Made by a program: the position numbers and the translations under genes. Positions 51,715-62,010 of a stretch of 64,000 bases of DNA are shown in pieces. This DNA comes from Prorocentrum cordatum (taxonomy: Eukaryota > Sar > Dinophyceae > Prorocentrales > Prorocentraceae). Where the stretch lies: assembly GCA_963575745.1 (NCBI GenBank), contig CAUYUJ010018616.1:205680-269679 (forward strand). The letters are read 5' to 3'. Under the pieces are notes generated by a model, which was not told where the DNA came from, ran no database searches, and saw only the letters and a list, made by a program, of their open reading frames with translations. Within the stretch, counting starts at the first letter, position 1; every line of letters begins with the position of its first letter.

Positions 51715-51870
51715 AAAGAAAGGACCATCATCAGCATCACCAACACCAGCACCAACACCACCATCACCATCACCAGGAACATCGCAATCACCATCACGAT
51801 CAACATCACCAGCACCATCACCGTCCTCCTTCTCCTCCTTCTCCCCCTCCTCCTCCACCTCCACCTCCCT
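51715..51870. repeat. ACC/ATC and CTCC tract
   Basis: ACCACCATCACC-type triplets followed by CTCCTTCTCC and CCTCCCTCCC runs. Confidence 0.9.
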
Positions 51871-52155
51871 CCCTCCCTCCCTCCATGCCCACGTCCACTG
51901 ATCCACATCCTTGTCCCCCATCCCTTCTCCCCTCCTCCTCCTACCCCTCTCTCCCCTCCTCTCTCCTTCGTCTACACTCCTCACCCCCATACATGTCAAT
52001 ATCATGTGTTCTTCCCCCCGCCGATGTCAGCACCCTGCTTTGTCGATCGATCGAAGATCCGCCAGGAACTGGGGGACCCGTACCGCACAGTCGCGAGTGC
52101 GTTTCAATAGCGAGAGGGTTCGTCAACCACTCGACTTTGCCAAGCGCTGGTGCAG

Positions 52156-53058
52156 CTACAACTCGACTGTCTGTTCAACTTCTGGCTCACCAAGGGTATC
52201 CTTCAAGAAACTTAATGTCTCGGTCCAGGCTTCCGTGGCGGCGTCCTCGACGTACTTCGCAGAGTCTCTACAGGCGAAACCATGGTCTGCGCCAGGGTAG
52301 ACCTTTGTCTTCAACTTGTCACCAGCAAGCTCCTTCAGCCTTGCCATGTCCGCCGGCGAGGGGTTCTTGTCCACCGCGCCGAAGTGCCCCAACACTGGAC
52401 ACTGAAGGCTAGTCTTTATTCGCTCGGCAGGGGCCACCGCACCGTCGCCGAGCCCTTTAAAGACGTTGCCACCGTGATACGGTACCGCAGCTTTGATCTT
52501 ACCTTGCAATTCTGGCGCAACAGCTGCGAGCCATGCGATCCTGCCACCCATGCAGAAACCGAGGATACCGATACTTTCAGAACGAACGTAGGTGTCCTTC
52601 TCGAGCTTGGCTATGACCGTCCGCAAGTCGTCTAAGATCTCTTTGTCCTTCAGACTGCCCAAAGCCCCCATGATATTCATCTGCTCTACGGGTATACCAA
52701 TGCCATTTGGCACCGTCTTGTCGTCCCACACCCGATGGAAAAAGTCTGGGAGAACCGCTATGAAACCTTCTTCTGCAAGGTCGTCCGTAAACTTGCGGAG
52801 AAACTCGTGATTGTAAATGCCGACTGCGTGGTGCACCACGATGACCGCGGGGCGACGAGTCTTTCCGTCGAAGGCAGGCCTGGAAAGGTACGTGGGAACA
52901 GGGTATCCAGAACTGTTCTCGTAGCCCACAAAGTGTCCCCGGAGCTCTCGCTCCTGGATGTCGGCGTTGACCTTGTGCCAGACCTCTGCGAGGTAGCCGG
53001 CCCGTGGGACGGCAGGCTGGAGCACGCCGACCAGGCACAGCAGCTCCTTCGCCAGCAT
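52156..53058 (-). CDS. Dienelactone hydrolase family protein, intact and intronless
   Basis: A complete 300-codon frame with the alpha/beta-hydrolase layout of the dienelactone hydrolase family. The catalytic triad is visible: Cys169 in Gly-Phe-Cys-Met-Gly-Gly, Asp230 in Gly-Ala-Val-Asp-Lys-Asn-Pro, and His259 in Gly-Ala-Asp-His-Gly-Phe. A Cys nucleophile in Gly-x-Cys-x-Gly-Gly is typical of the family. Members hydrolyse cyclic esters such as dienelactone in aromatic breakdown, but many eukaryotic relatives have unknown substrates. An N-terminal extension of about 45 residues precedes the fold, with a short hydrophobic run (residues 7-19) that could be a weak targeting signal. The ATG at 53058 is the first in frame with good content. 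It is the only clearly intact gene here and lacks introns, which suits a retrogene or an acquired gene. Confidence 0.93.
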   Translation of the reverse strand: MLAKELLCLVGVLQPAVPRAGYLAEVWHKVNADIQERELRGHFVGYENSSGYPVPTYLSRPAFDGKTRRPAVIVVHHAVGIYNHEFLRKFTDDLAEEGFIAVLPDFFHRVWDDKTVPNGIGIPVEQMNIMGALGSLKDKEILDDLRTVIAKLEKDTYVRSESIGILGFCMGGRIAWLAAVAPELQGKIKAAVPYHGGNVFKGLGDGAVAPAERIKTSLQCPVLGHFGAVDKNPSPADMARLKELAGDKLKTKVYPGADHGFACRDSAKYVEDAATEAWTETLSFLKDTLGEPEVEQTVEL

Positions 53059-53059
53059 G

Positions 53060-53910
53060 GCGCTCGGACTGCCACCCGACCGTGTCGCCGCGTGGCGTGC
53101 AAGGGTGGGGGCAGCTCCCCAGGGAGAGGGTGCCGAGCCAGGGCCTGGAGCCAGCGCGGCTACGGAGAGGGGAAGGGGTGGGGAGGAACGTGCGCGGGGT
53201 GAGGGAGGAGGGGCATGTGGGGCAGGATGCGCAGGAGCCGCGAGGCATCGCGGGAGGAATTGAGGAGCAGGACGGCGAGGGAGGAGGAGGAGGATGAGGA
53301 GGAGGAGGAGGAGGAGGAGGAGGAGGAGACGGAGTAGGGACGGGGAGGGCTAGGAATGGATGAGATCAGATGAGACGCTGGGGTGCCGATCCTCCCGGAA
53401 CTGCAGTGCGGGCCCTCGCCCACACAGGCGCATGAGGATGGGGCGTGAAGAGGAGCAGGAGCAGGAGAAGGAGAGGGGGCAGAGAGGTGGCTAGACGAGC
53501 CACTGAAATTCGGTGGAGGTGGAAGAGGACGACGATTGAATGATCGCGCCTGCGCTGGAGGCGGCATTTACCCTGGTGGTCGAGGCGCCCTCCCTAAGGC
53601 GGAACGCTTCGCATCGGAGCAAACAGCGCGGCGACAAGATACTGCTTCGAAGAAAAGTATCCGATCACATATACTCCTCTAGAATAGGGCCCTTAGAAGT
53701 CCCCGCAGACGTCGAAGAGCCTACAGAAGCTCAGAAGGGCAACATCTGTTCCGCAGCGATGGCGATCGCACACCGCGTTCGACTCCTAAGCGGAGCCGCT
53801 GCTGGGCCAATTGCGCACAGGTCATCCGAACAGAAGGGCAACAACACCGCCACCAAAACTCGGCCCTCATGTTCGACCAGCGGCGGGCGAGGCTCGCGTG
53901 GCCGCTGAGG
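53060..53910. other. Upstream flank with GGA tract
   Basis: 53278-53330 is a GAGGAGGA tract 220 bp upstream of the hydrolase start. The rest is GC-rich without a clear exon. No dinoflagellate spliced-leader relic was seen directly upstream of the hydrolase. Confidence 0.5.
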
Positions 53911-53915
53911 CCCAC

Positions 53916-53986
53916 GCAGCTTCTGCTTGTGCTCGCCCAGGTTGTGCGACTTCCTGTTGAGGGCGCGTATCAGGTCCTTATATATG
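53916..53986 (-). CDS. Candidate exon, post-S6-like helix
   Basis: 71 bases between CCCCTGCAG| and CTGC|GTGGG. The reading is Ile-Tyr-Lys-Asp-Leu-Ile-Arg-Ala-Leu-Asn-Arg-Lys, then His-Asn-Leu-Gly-Glu-His-Lys-Gln-Lys-Leu. A helix with Ile-x2-Leu-Asn and a following basic stretch is what EAG/CNG-type channels have after S6. The channel pore exon lies about 5 kb upstream on this strand. The boundaries are good but the identity is a guess, and the hydrolase gene starts only 0.9 kb further on. Confidence 0.3.
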
Positions 53987-54227
53987 CTGCAGGGGCCCGC
54001 CACGGCCGCGAGCGCGGCGGCCAGTTCCGGACGTCCGTCGGCTCGATAAGACCACCGGACATCTCGTGCTTCGTGTCGCAAGCTCGGGGCTCTCCAGAGG
54101 CCGGTTCTGAGCCCTGCGTCCATCGGAGCTCACCTCGGGATGAGAAGGCCGCCCCCGGGGGAGAGCGCAGCTTCCGGGGGGGCCCGCGTCTCGACCCCTG
54201 GACCCCTCAGTGGGGCGCGGTGCGAGG

Positions 54228-54312
54228 AGGGGGAGGAGGGAGGAGGAGGAGGAGGAGGAGGAGGAGGAGGAGGAGGAGGAGGAGGAGGAGGAGGAGGAGG
54301 AGGAGGAGGACT
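54228..54312. repeat. GGA tract
   Basis: GAGGAGGA for about 80 bp, pure purine. Confidence 0.98.
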
Positions 54313-54319
54313 CCGGGGC

Positions 54320-55430
54320 GGATCTGGCTCAGAGGGGCCCCCAACGCGGGAGACCGCAGCAGGCAATCCATCTAGGGAGCCCACACAGGACGTACGCGCC
54401 CAGCTATGCACATGAACGCGGCCCCTCGATCTGCGAGACCGGCCGCGTGATACGAACTTTCGGGCAGTGCGTGCTCTCAAAACCGGCGTGGAGTCATGTA
54501 CGTGTACGTCCTTCTTTCGCTCCTGACCATCCTGGATTCTCGATCCCAGCCCCCGGAGATCGTGATCTCGTCGCAACGCGGACCCCTGGAGGTCTCGAGC
54601 GCCCTCCCCCCTGGGGACGGGCCACGTTCATCCCGAGCTGCTGCTCGCCGGCCCCGAAGCCAGGCGCGCGGGGGCCACAGAGAAGGAAGAGGGCGCGAGA
54701 CAGCGCGCCACGGGGGCTGGGAAGATCCAAAGGGGGTCCCCAGATTCAAGCCCTCGCCCCCCTCCTTCCACAAGGGGGGGGGGTCCGAAGCTACGCCCCT
54801 CCTCCCTGTGGGAAGCTGGGGCCCCCCTTTGAAAAGAGAGGGGCGGGTTCCGGAAACTCACCCCTTCCTCTTTTCGACACCGGGGCTTCCCGTTGCAGAG
54901 GAAGGGGGAGGAGCCCGGGAAAAGCCACCCCCAACCCCCCCTGTCGTAATCAAGGGGGGGGGCCCCGGACGCCCCACATGTCGGCTTCCAAGGTGAACCA
55001 GGGTCTCACTTTCGAAGGGGGGGGCTTTAGAAGCTAACCCCCTCCCCCCCTTTGTGAAGCAAGGGGTCGAGGGTCAAGGAGGGAGGGGGACTTCCTGATG
55101 GGTAGAGCAACGCGCTCTTGGTTTGCAGCTCCCTGCGTCGAAAATAAACGTGCAATTGTTCCGCCTCCTTGCGCTGCCACGCAGCAGGTAGAGTGAAACA
55201 CACAGTTTTCCCCCTTCCAGGCGTTGCCACGAAACGTTTAGGGCAGGGCGCACTGAGTTCGCGCCCTGGCCACGTAACGAGCGAGAGCATCAGATGACGC
55301 AATCCTTCTCTATCGATGCCTAGGGGGTCCGCTGGGGAGGTCCCAGGGAGGAGAGGGCAGCTTAGCTTTAAGTCGGGCGTGTCCCCCTACAGAGGGGATT
55401 TTCGACGAATTACTCCGACGGAAGGACCCC
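54320..55430. other. No gene recognised; G/C-run-rich with a tRNA-like patch
   Basis: 54765-55060 has many G or C homopolymers and CCCCTCCTCC words. At 55096-55130, GATGGGTAGAGCAACGCGCT resembles a tRNA D-arm and anticodon stem, and GCGTCGAAAAT follows where a T-arm might be. It does not fold into a full tRNA and may be a tRNA-derived repeat. Confidence 0.4.
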
Positions 55431-55544
55431 GCATGAGAATCCTCTGGGCGAATCTGGGAAAAGCCCTCACCGTCGTCCTCGTGGTTGGTGAGGCGTCCTG
55501 GCTTGTCTCTTCTGCGTATATTTCAAAACTAACTAACATGATCT

Positions 55545-57233
55545 GCGGGCCCCATAGGGAAGGGGCTCCCGCCTGAGACTTCCTCGCCATTCACTCACAA
55601 ACGAGGTTCCCGCCTGATACTTCTCCCATATTCAGGCCTCAAGAGCCCAAAAGTGACTACAATTATAGGTTTCCGATGACCCGCTCGGATTAATAACATG
55701 ATTCGCGGGCCCCATAGGGACGGGGCTCCCGCCTGAGACTTCCTCGCAAGTCACTCACAGACGAGGCTCCCGCTCGAGACTTCCTCCATATTCAAATCTC
55801 AAGGGCCCAAAAATGACGACAGTTGCACGTTGCGGATGACCCGCTCGGATTCGAACATGAAGCGCGGGCCCCATAGGGAGGGGGCTCCCGCCTGAGACTT
55901 CCTCACAATTCACTCAAAAACAAGGCTCCCGCTCGAGACTTCCTCCATATTCAGGCCTCAAGAGCCCAAAAATAACGACAGTTGCACGTTGCGGATGACC
56001 CGCTCGGATTCGAACGTGAAGTGCGGGCCCCATAGGGAGGGGGCTCCCGCCTGAGACTTCCTCGCAATTCACTCACAGACGAGGCTCCCGCCTGATACTT
56101 CCTCCATATTCAGGCCTCAAGAGCCCAAAGTGACGACTTGCACGTTGCGGATGACCCTCGGATTCGAACGTGAAGCGCGGGCCCCATAGGGAGGGGGCTC
56201 CCGCCTGAGACTTCCTCACAAGTCACTCACAGACGAGGCTCCCGCTTGAGACTTCCTCCATATTCAAGTCTCAAGAGCCCAAAAGTGACGACAGTTGCAC
56301 GTTGCGGATGACCCGTTCGGATTCGAACATGAAGTGCGGGCTCCATAGGGAGGGGGTTCCCGCCTGAGACTTCCTCACACTTCCCTCACAGACGAGGCTC
56401 CCGCTCGAGACTTCCTCCATATTCAGGCCTCAAGAGCCAAAAGTGACGACAGTTGCACGTTGCGGATGACCCGCTCGGATTCGAACGTGAAGCGCGGGCC
56501 CCATAGGGAGGGGGCTCCCGCCTGAGACTTCCTCGCAATGCACTCACAGACGAGGCTCCCGCCTGATACTTCCTCCATATTCAGTCTCAAGAGCCCAAGA
56601 AGTGACGACAGTTACACGTTGCGGATGACCCGCTCGGATTCGAACATGAAATGCGGGCCCCATAGGGAGGGGGCTCCCGCCTGAGACTTCCTCGCAATTC
56701 ACTCACAGACGAGGCTCCCGCTCGAGACTTCCTCCATATTCAGGTCTCAAGAGCCCAAAAGTGACGACAGTTGCACGTTGCGGATGACCTGCTCGGATTC
56801 GAACATGAAGTGCGGGCCCCATAAGGAGGGGGCTCCCGCCTGAGACTTCCTCACAATTCACTCACAGACGAGGCTCCCGCCTGATACTTCCTCCATATTC
56901 AGGCCTCAAGAGCCCCAAAGTGACGACAGTTACACGTTGCGGATGACCCGCTCGGATTCAAACATGAAGTGCGGGCCCCATAGGGAGGGGGCTCCCGCCT
57001 GAGACTTCCTCGCAATTCACTCACAGACGAGGCTCCCGCCTGATACTTCCTCCATATTCAGGTCTCAAGAGCCCAAAAGTGACGACAGTTGCACGTTGCG
57101 GATGACCCGCTCGGATTCGAACATGAAGTGCGGGCCCCATAGGGAGGGGGCTCCCGCCTGAGACTTCCTCACAATTCACTCACAGACGAGGCTCCCGCCT
57201 GATACTTCCTCCATATTCAGGCCTCAAGTCAGC

Positions 57234-57235
<2 letters not shown>
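55545..57235. repeat. 159-bp satellite, about eleven units
   Basis: Each unit reads GCGGGCCCCATAGGGAGGGG, CTCCCGCCTGAGACTTCCTC, a CAATTCACTCACAGACGAGG block, CTCCCGC(C/T)(T/C)GA(T/G)ACTTCCTC, CATATTCAGGCCTCAAGAGC, AAAGTGACGACAGTTGCACG and GCGGATGACCCGCTCGGATT. Two internal half-units share CTCCCGCC-TGAxACTTCCTC, so the monomer itself arose by duplication. Units are 90% or more alike by eye. GTTCGAATCC on the minus strand of each unit resembles a pol III B box. Confidence 0.97.
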
Positions 57236-57302
<67 letters not shown>

Positions 57303-57351
57303 CGTTCGATGCCGATGATGGTGAGTGATCGTGCGATGGTGATGGTGATGC

Positions 57352-57435
<84 letters not shown>

Positions 57436-57470
57436 GTGGGGAGTGATGGTGATGGTGATGATGATGCGGA
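57233..57470. repeat. GAT triplet tract
   Basis: GATGATGAT for about 70 bp, a 50-bp interruption, then about 85 bp more, passing into GTGATGGTGATG. Confidence 0.98.
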
Positions 57471-57915
57471 GGAGGAAGCAAAGAGGAGCAGAGGAGAGGG
57501 AGGAGGAGGAGGAGAGATCCTGCGCGGAGCGTGTGCAGAGAAAACAAGAACCCCACTTAGGATGTGGGGGAAAATTAAACCTATTCAAAATATATTCCAA
57601 AATGACCCAAAAAAACAAAGCATAGTTTCCAGGCTATTTTTTCCCAACCATCCTGTGGTGTTGGGTCCTCGTTTTGAAGAGACAGCGCCCCGCGTCTCCT
57701 CCCGCTGCCCCCTCCTCCCTCCTCTCATCAGCGGCCTCGGGCCATTTCGGCACGCCCCTCACGAGGATCGTGAACGCGCCCCAGAGCCTCCGCAACAGAG
57801 CCGTCGACGGATTGCGTCGGCGTCGTCGTGGCGATCCTCGGTCCGCCCCAGCGGCGCCAGAACGACAGCAACGATGTCGGAGGAACAGCAATCGGCATGA
57901 GCAGAAACTGTCGGA
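57470..57915. other. No gene recognised
   Basis: GAGGAGG-rich start and then mixed sequence. No exon was identified. Confidence 0.5.
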
Positions 57916-57919
57916 ACCC

Positions 57920-58060
57920 CGCGGAGATGTCTAGATATTGCGCTGGACCGTTTCCCTGATGGGCGGAGCGCGCCAGGAACGGCGCCGGAAATGCCGCCAG
58001 GGGGGCCCAGCGGCGATCCGAGACATCCGCGCGGAGCTACGACAATTAAAATGTTTGGGC
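57920..58060. mobile_element. Introner-like family 1, diverged copy
   Basis: CGCGGAGATGTCTAGATATT and GCGCTGG on the left face CCAGCGGCGATCCGAGACAT and CGCGCGGAG on the right, matching the inner arms of 46895-47095. The outer TAGGGGAACA ends are not recognisable. Confidence 0.55.
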
Positions 58061-58302
58061 CGTTTTGCTCTTCTTCGAAATCACTCCGGCACGACGATCG
58101 GCGGGGCGACGATCGGGCTCGGCCCACGCGGTGCGCGCGAGCGGTCGGCGCTTGGGGGCGTGGCTGTGAGCTCGCCCATGAGCGATGCGAAGACGACCGA
58201 GGCCAAGAGCAGCAGAAGCAGGACGAAGCACACCTCGCCACCGCCGACGTCGCTTCAGAAGCTCTTGTCGTGTGCGCCCCGCTGGTAAGACGCCCCGCGC
58301 GG

Positions 58303-58388
58303 AACGTATCCGTACGACCGCGTATCCGCGGGATCGCGCCAAGGAGTCCAGACCGCGAGGGCGCGGATGCGGATACGTTCGGCCCTCG
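58303..58388. mobile_element. MITE-like inverted repeat, GAACGTATCCG family, copy 2
   Basis: CGGAACGTATCCGTACGACC at the left and GCGGATGCGGATACGTTCGG at the right are near-complements. The interior matches 21625-21770 in reverse orientation. Confidence 0.75.
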
Positions 58389-58394
58389 TGTTCT

Positions 58395-58458
58395 TGGGGG
58401 GGCTCCTGGCGCTGCTCGACGGCCGGACGCGGTTCGAACAGCTGGCCAGGATGATCTT

Positions 58459-58489
<31 letters not shown>

Positions 58490-59040
58490 CCAAGTCCTTG
58501 CTTCGTCCTCCCTCACTGTTGCTCGTTGTCGATCTCATAAGCCTCGGACGTGCAGCAGTCCCTAGCCGCGCGCCGGATATGGACGAGCGGAGGAGCGGGC
58601 TCCCTCCCCTCGACCTTCTGCGGCACACGGGCAGGGGCCAGCCGGGGCGCAGCAGGAGGCTGCAAGGAGGGGGGCGCAGGTGGCTCGAGTTGGGGACGCC
58701 AGCTCGCAAGAGGCTGCTTTGAATCTGTCCCAGCGATGACTCAAAACGGCCCCAAACTGTTACCCCAACTTGCCGCCAAATGTCCTGAGACTCTCCCGGG
58801 AACTTCCGGACCGACCCCAAGCACTTCTCACCCCCCTTCCATCCCGAGGCGAGGGATACCAAGGAAGAGCGAACGGAGAGGGCATTCCTTTGGCTCGACT
58901 GCGACATGGCTCGGTCTTTCACGGGCTGGCGCTCCTTGAGGGTGGGGGCGAGGTAGCCACAGGGAGGGGAGGTGAAAGAAAGACCCCCCACAACAAAAGA
59001 AACCCTCGCACACGCTGGCAGGTTCGGCGCGACAAGCGCG
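58395..59040. other. Intron or flank of the channel gene; no exon recognised
   Basis: Contains a CGTCGTCGTC run at 58465-58490 and otherwise mixed GC-rich sequence. An S6 exon should follow the pore exon somewhere below 59042 but was not identified with confidence. Confidence 0.45.
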
Positions 59041-59041
59041 C

Positions 59042-59274
59042 CTCGTTGAAATTCGTTGCGACGATGTCGCCATAGCCAACGGTAGTCATCGTTGTCAGAG
59101 TGAAATACAGCGAGTACACGTACGCCTTGGATGAATCAATGTCATTGTCGAGATGCTTGTTCACCCAGCTGAGCTCGCCACCGTCCAACGACCCGATGAG
59201 AAACCACACGCACGCAGAGCAGTGCGTGACAAATACCAGCAGGAAGAGTACCTTCAACACGCCCAAAGCGAAAC
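59042..59274 (-). CDS. Voltage-gated potassium channel, S5-pore exon
   Basis: The exon enters in phase 1 after CTCCCAG| and leaves in phase 0 at Asn-Glu with GAG|GCGCGC, a GC-type donor. It reads the S5 helix Val-Leu-Lys-Val-Leu-Phe-Leu-Leu-Val-Phe-Val-Thr-His, then Cys-Ala-Cys-like Ser-Ala-Cys-Val-Trp-Phe-Leu-Ile-Gly. A turret follows, then the pore helix Tyr-Ser-Leu-Tyr-Phe-Thr-Leu-Thr-Thr-Met-Thr and the filter Thr-Val-Gly-Tyr-Gly-Asp. Gly-Tyr-Gly makes potassium selectivity likely. The His-x-x-Ala-Cys-x-Trp in S5 and the Asn-x-x-Glu after the pore fit the EAG/CNG-like superfamily in plasma or internal membranes. It joins exactly in frame to the S4 exon at 62676-62784. Confidence 0.92.
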
Positions 59275-59399
59275 CTGGGAGGGCAAACCAATGGTTCCGG
59301 CTGTCAGGCCTCTTTGGCGATCAGGGAAGATATGAACATACATGACGGAACGTGAAACAATATGATAAACAAAATGTCCTTTGGCCGTCCCGAATACGT

Positions 59400-59548
59400 C
59401 ACGTGATTGACCCATGCTTGTCCCGATTGTTCCGTGGTTGTCCCGCGGTTGTCTCGTGGTCCTCACGTGGCTGTTTCTGGTTTTCGCGTGAATGTCGCGT
59501 GCTTGTCCCATGGTTGTGGGTGTGACGGCTGTCCCGTGGTTGTCCCGT
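59400..59548. repeat. GTGGTTGTCCC tandem array
   Basis: Units of 10-12 bp such as CCGTGGTTGTCC and CGCGGTTGTCTC. The complementary array lies at 60255-60530, giving a large inverted arrangement with about 700 bp between. Confidence 0.85.
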
Positions 59549-59549
59549 T

Positions 59550-60250
59550 TACATCATTCGACAAGCGAAAGATAGATAAGGAGATCTGTGAATATACGGT
59601 GGTGCTACAAATAAGAGCATAGAAAGACTCAGATATACAGAACTAGCACAGTTCCCTATGCGGCCCAGGTCGTGGGCGGCCCAGCTCCCTAGAACAGAAC
59701 TACGAACCCCTACATGCAAGCCCCCTTCAGAAACTAGATGGGTGTATGTATATGTATACACATGGACTGTTAGAACGATGGGGCGCGAATCCGATCCTTC
59801 GCAAAATAACAAGAAGACAACTGGACCCATCATCACCCCACACCTCCTTATTACCCGAAGGCTGGTGTTACATGTGCCCAATAGATCTCGAACAAACTAT
59901 GTGCCACCTTCACCCATCTGACTTCCAACATGGTGATTGCACTCACTAAATACCGATCGGGGCAACTGTCAACCCAACCCACCCTGTTCTGAAGTATGTC
60001 TCGGTGTCATGATTAATCTGTCTATCGATTCCTATATATAAAGGTCGGTGTAACCGCCCAGTGGTCCCAATACCGACATACCAATCGCATTGCCAGTATG
60101 TTTACTGGTCCACCCTTCATTTTTCGCACCTGTCACTATATCATCGGTTTCGCTATCGATCGATACGAGTGTCATGGCGCGAAGATGCGATCCGAAAGTC
60201 TACCGATCGAGGGGCCTCACTCTCTACGAATGTAGATATATGCCACTCGT
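59550..60250. other. Spacer between inverted 11-bp arrays; no gene
   Basis: Moderate GC, low in repeats, with GTATGTATATGTATAC at 59745-59762. Short open frames only. All of it lies in the 3.4-kb channel intron. Confidence 0.6.
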
Positions 60251-60254
60251 AGGA

Positions 60255-60530
60255 CAACCATGGAGAAGCATCAATGGTAGGACAGATACAGCTGGACAAC
60301 CACGGAACAGCCACGGCGCAACCACGAGACAGCCACGCGACAACCGTGGGACAATCACTGGACAATCTCGGGACAATCACTGGACAACCACAAGACGAAC
60401 CCCAAACAACTTCAGAATAACCATAGGACAACCGCAAGACAACGGATGGAACAACCGCCGGGACAACCATCAAGACAAACATCGGGCCGACCGCTCGACA
60501 ACCCCGGGGACAACCCCAGCACAACCAATG
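60255..60530. repeat. GGGACAACCAC tandem array
   Basis: Units GGACAACCAC, GGACAATCAC and GAACAGCCAC, about 22 copies of 10-12 bp. This is the reverse complement of the 59400-59548 units. Confidence 0.9.
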
Positions 60531-60599
60531 ACACCCCGGGCCCCCTGACGCGCGCACTGGAGCGAAGCAATCTGACGTGACCGCCCCGTAACTGTAGGG

Positions 60600-60870
60600 C
60601 AGGATCTCTCTCGCCGTCGCGCAACTTCGCCTCGCCCGCACGCGCCTCACGGACTTTCTTAACGTCGCAGCGCGGAAGGGGAGATCCGCACGCGCGCTCT
60701 ACTAGCCTGGGGCGCGTGGCGTACGAATTGACCGGCAGCAAGAGAGTGAAGGAGGAGAGGGCGACCGCGGAGTGCACGCGCCTCACGCACGGCACGAAAA
60801 GAACTCGAAACCGATGTCCCGCTCGGAAGCCTCCGCTTCACTTCGGTCTCGCCCCAGACCTCCAACACCG
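60600..60870. repeat. Dispersed repeat, CGCCTCGCCCGCACGC, copies 2 and 3
   Basis: CTTCGCCTCGCCCGCACGCG followed by CGCGCCTCACGCACGGCACG, CGAAACCGATG and CTTCACTTCGGTCTCGCCCC parallels 19545-19690. GCGCGCCTCACG is duplicated inside. Confidence 0.6.
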
Positions 60871-61249
60871 ACCCCGGCCAGGCCTTTCCTGGGCTGGCCC
60901 GGGATCGGCGTGCGCGCCCTGCGGGGCTTCTTGGACAGGGAGGCATACAACAGGGGGCCCGACCACGAGGAAACTTCCACAAGAAACCCAGCCCTGAGAC
61001 CCCGGGACGTCCCTTGATTTCTGGTGTGGGCACGCTACGCTTTCCAGAGCAAGGCCATCGAACCCCAAGCAATCCAGGCCACCCAGGAGGCGAGCGGAAT
61101 GTTTCTCGGCATGGGTCTCCACTGTACGTGACGAACCCGTGCAAAAAAGGGGCGCGTTCTTTGGTCGGCCCTGGACCTCGCAGGTTGCCCCCGCCCTCGT
61201 GTCCCTGCGCGGCCTCGCGCAAGGCCAACCCAGCATCGCAGGGTAGAAC

Positions 61250-61450
61250 TCTCCCCCTCCTCCTACTCCTCCTCCTCCTCCTCCTCCTCCTCCTCCTCCT
61301 CCTCCTCCTCCTCCTCCTCCTCCTCCTCCTCCTCCTCCCCCTCCTTCTCCCCCTCCGCCCCCGCCTCCTCCTGCTCCTCCTCCTCCTCCTCCTCCTCCCC
61401 CTCCTCCTCCTCCTTCCTCCTCCTCCTCCTCCTCCTCCTCCTCCTCCCAG
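61250..61450. repeat. CTC tract
   Basis: CTCCTCCTC with CCC and TGC interruptions, about 200 bp. Confidence 0.97.
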
Positions 61451-61589
61451 GAGGCGAGCAGGGTGTGTCTTGGTATTGGCCTCCACTGTGTACAAACCGA
61501 TGCTGGGCCCAAGCTCGGCCTGGCCAGGATCCATGTCGGCGTCTAGTCGGCGCCCTCCTGTCATGAGGCAAGGCGCTGGGTTGGGACCG

Positions 61590-61685
61590 GCTCCTCCTCC
61601 TCCTCCTCCTCCTCCTCCTCCTCCTCATCCTTGTCCTCCTCCTGGTACTCCTCCTCCTCCTCCTCCTCCTCCTCCTCCTCCTGAT
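61590..61685. repeat. CTC tract
   Basis: CTCCTC for about 35 bp, CATCCTTGTCCTCCTCCTGG, then CTCCTC again. It lies in the channel intron. Confidence 0.95.
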
Positions 61686-61849
61686 CCTCTGCCCTTACTC
61701 CTCCTCTTCCCATAGCTCCTCCTGGAGACCTCGGGAAGCCACGGAAACACACGAACACGCGGGAGCACCGGCCGAGACCCCGCTGCTCCCGGCTGAGGGG
61801 GAACAGCAAGGGGGGGGGACTGTCTCAGGGGGGGGGCGGCAGGGAACTG

Positions 61850-62010
61850 GGATCGGCGATACATCGCCGATCGATCCAGGATAGGCACCCGATAGCGAAG
61901 CCGCGCGTCACTGGGCGGGGTGCGGTGGGAGGGGAGGGACGGACCAGTCCGGCAATGCGTGGGCGATGGGGGGCCGATGCGTCTCCCCGCTGGGCCGGGT
62001 CTAGTCCCCC
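61850..62010. repeat. Repeat family 2 (ACATCGCCGATCG), copy
   Basis: GATCGGCGATACATCGCCGA, GGCACCCGATAGCGAAGCCG, GTCACTGGGCGGGGTGCGGT and GCGATGGGGGGCCGATGCGT follow the family order, in the same orientation as the other copies. Confidence 0.75.

Noticed and set aside
54210-55037. 275-codon plus-strand frame
   Set aside because: Starts with a poly-Glu run from the GGA tract and continues through homopolymer-rich sequence.
55090-55160. tRNA gene
   Set aside because: A D-arm-like GGTAGAGC is present, but no complete cloverleaf, T-loop or acceptor pairing could be formed.
55545-57235. CRISPR-like array
   Set aside because: Whole 159-bp units repeat without unique spacers and are far too long. 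This is a satellite in a eukaryotic genome.
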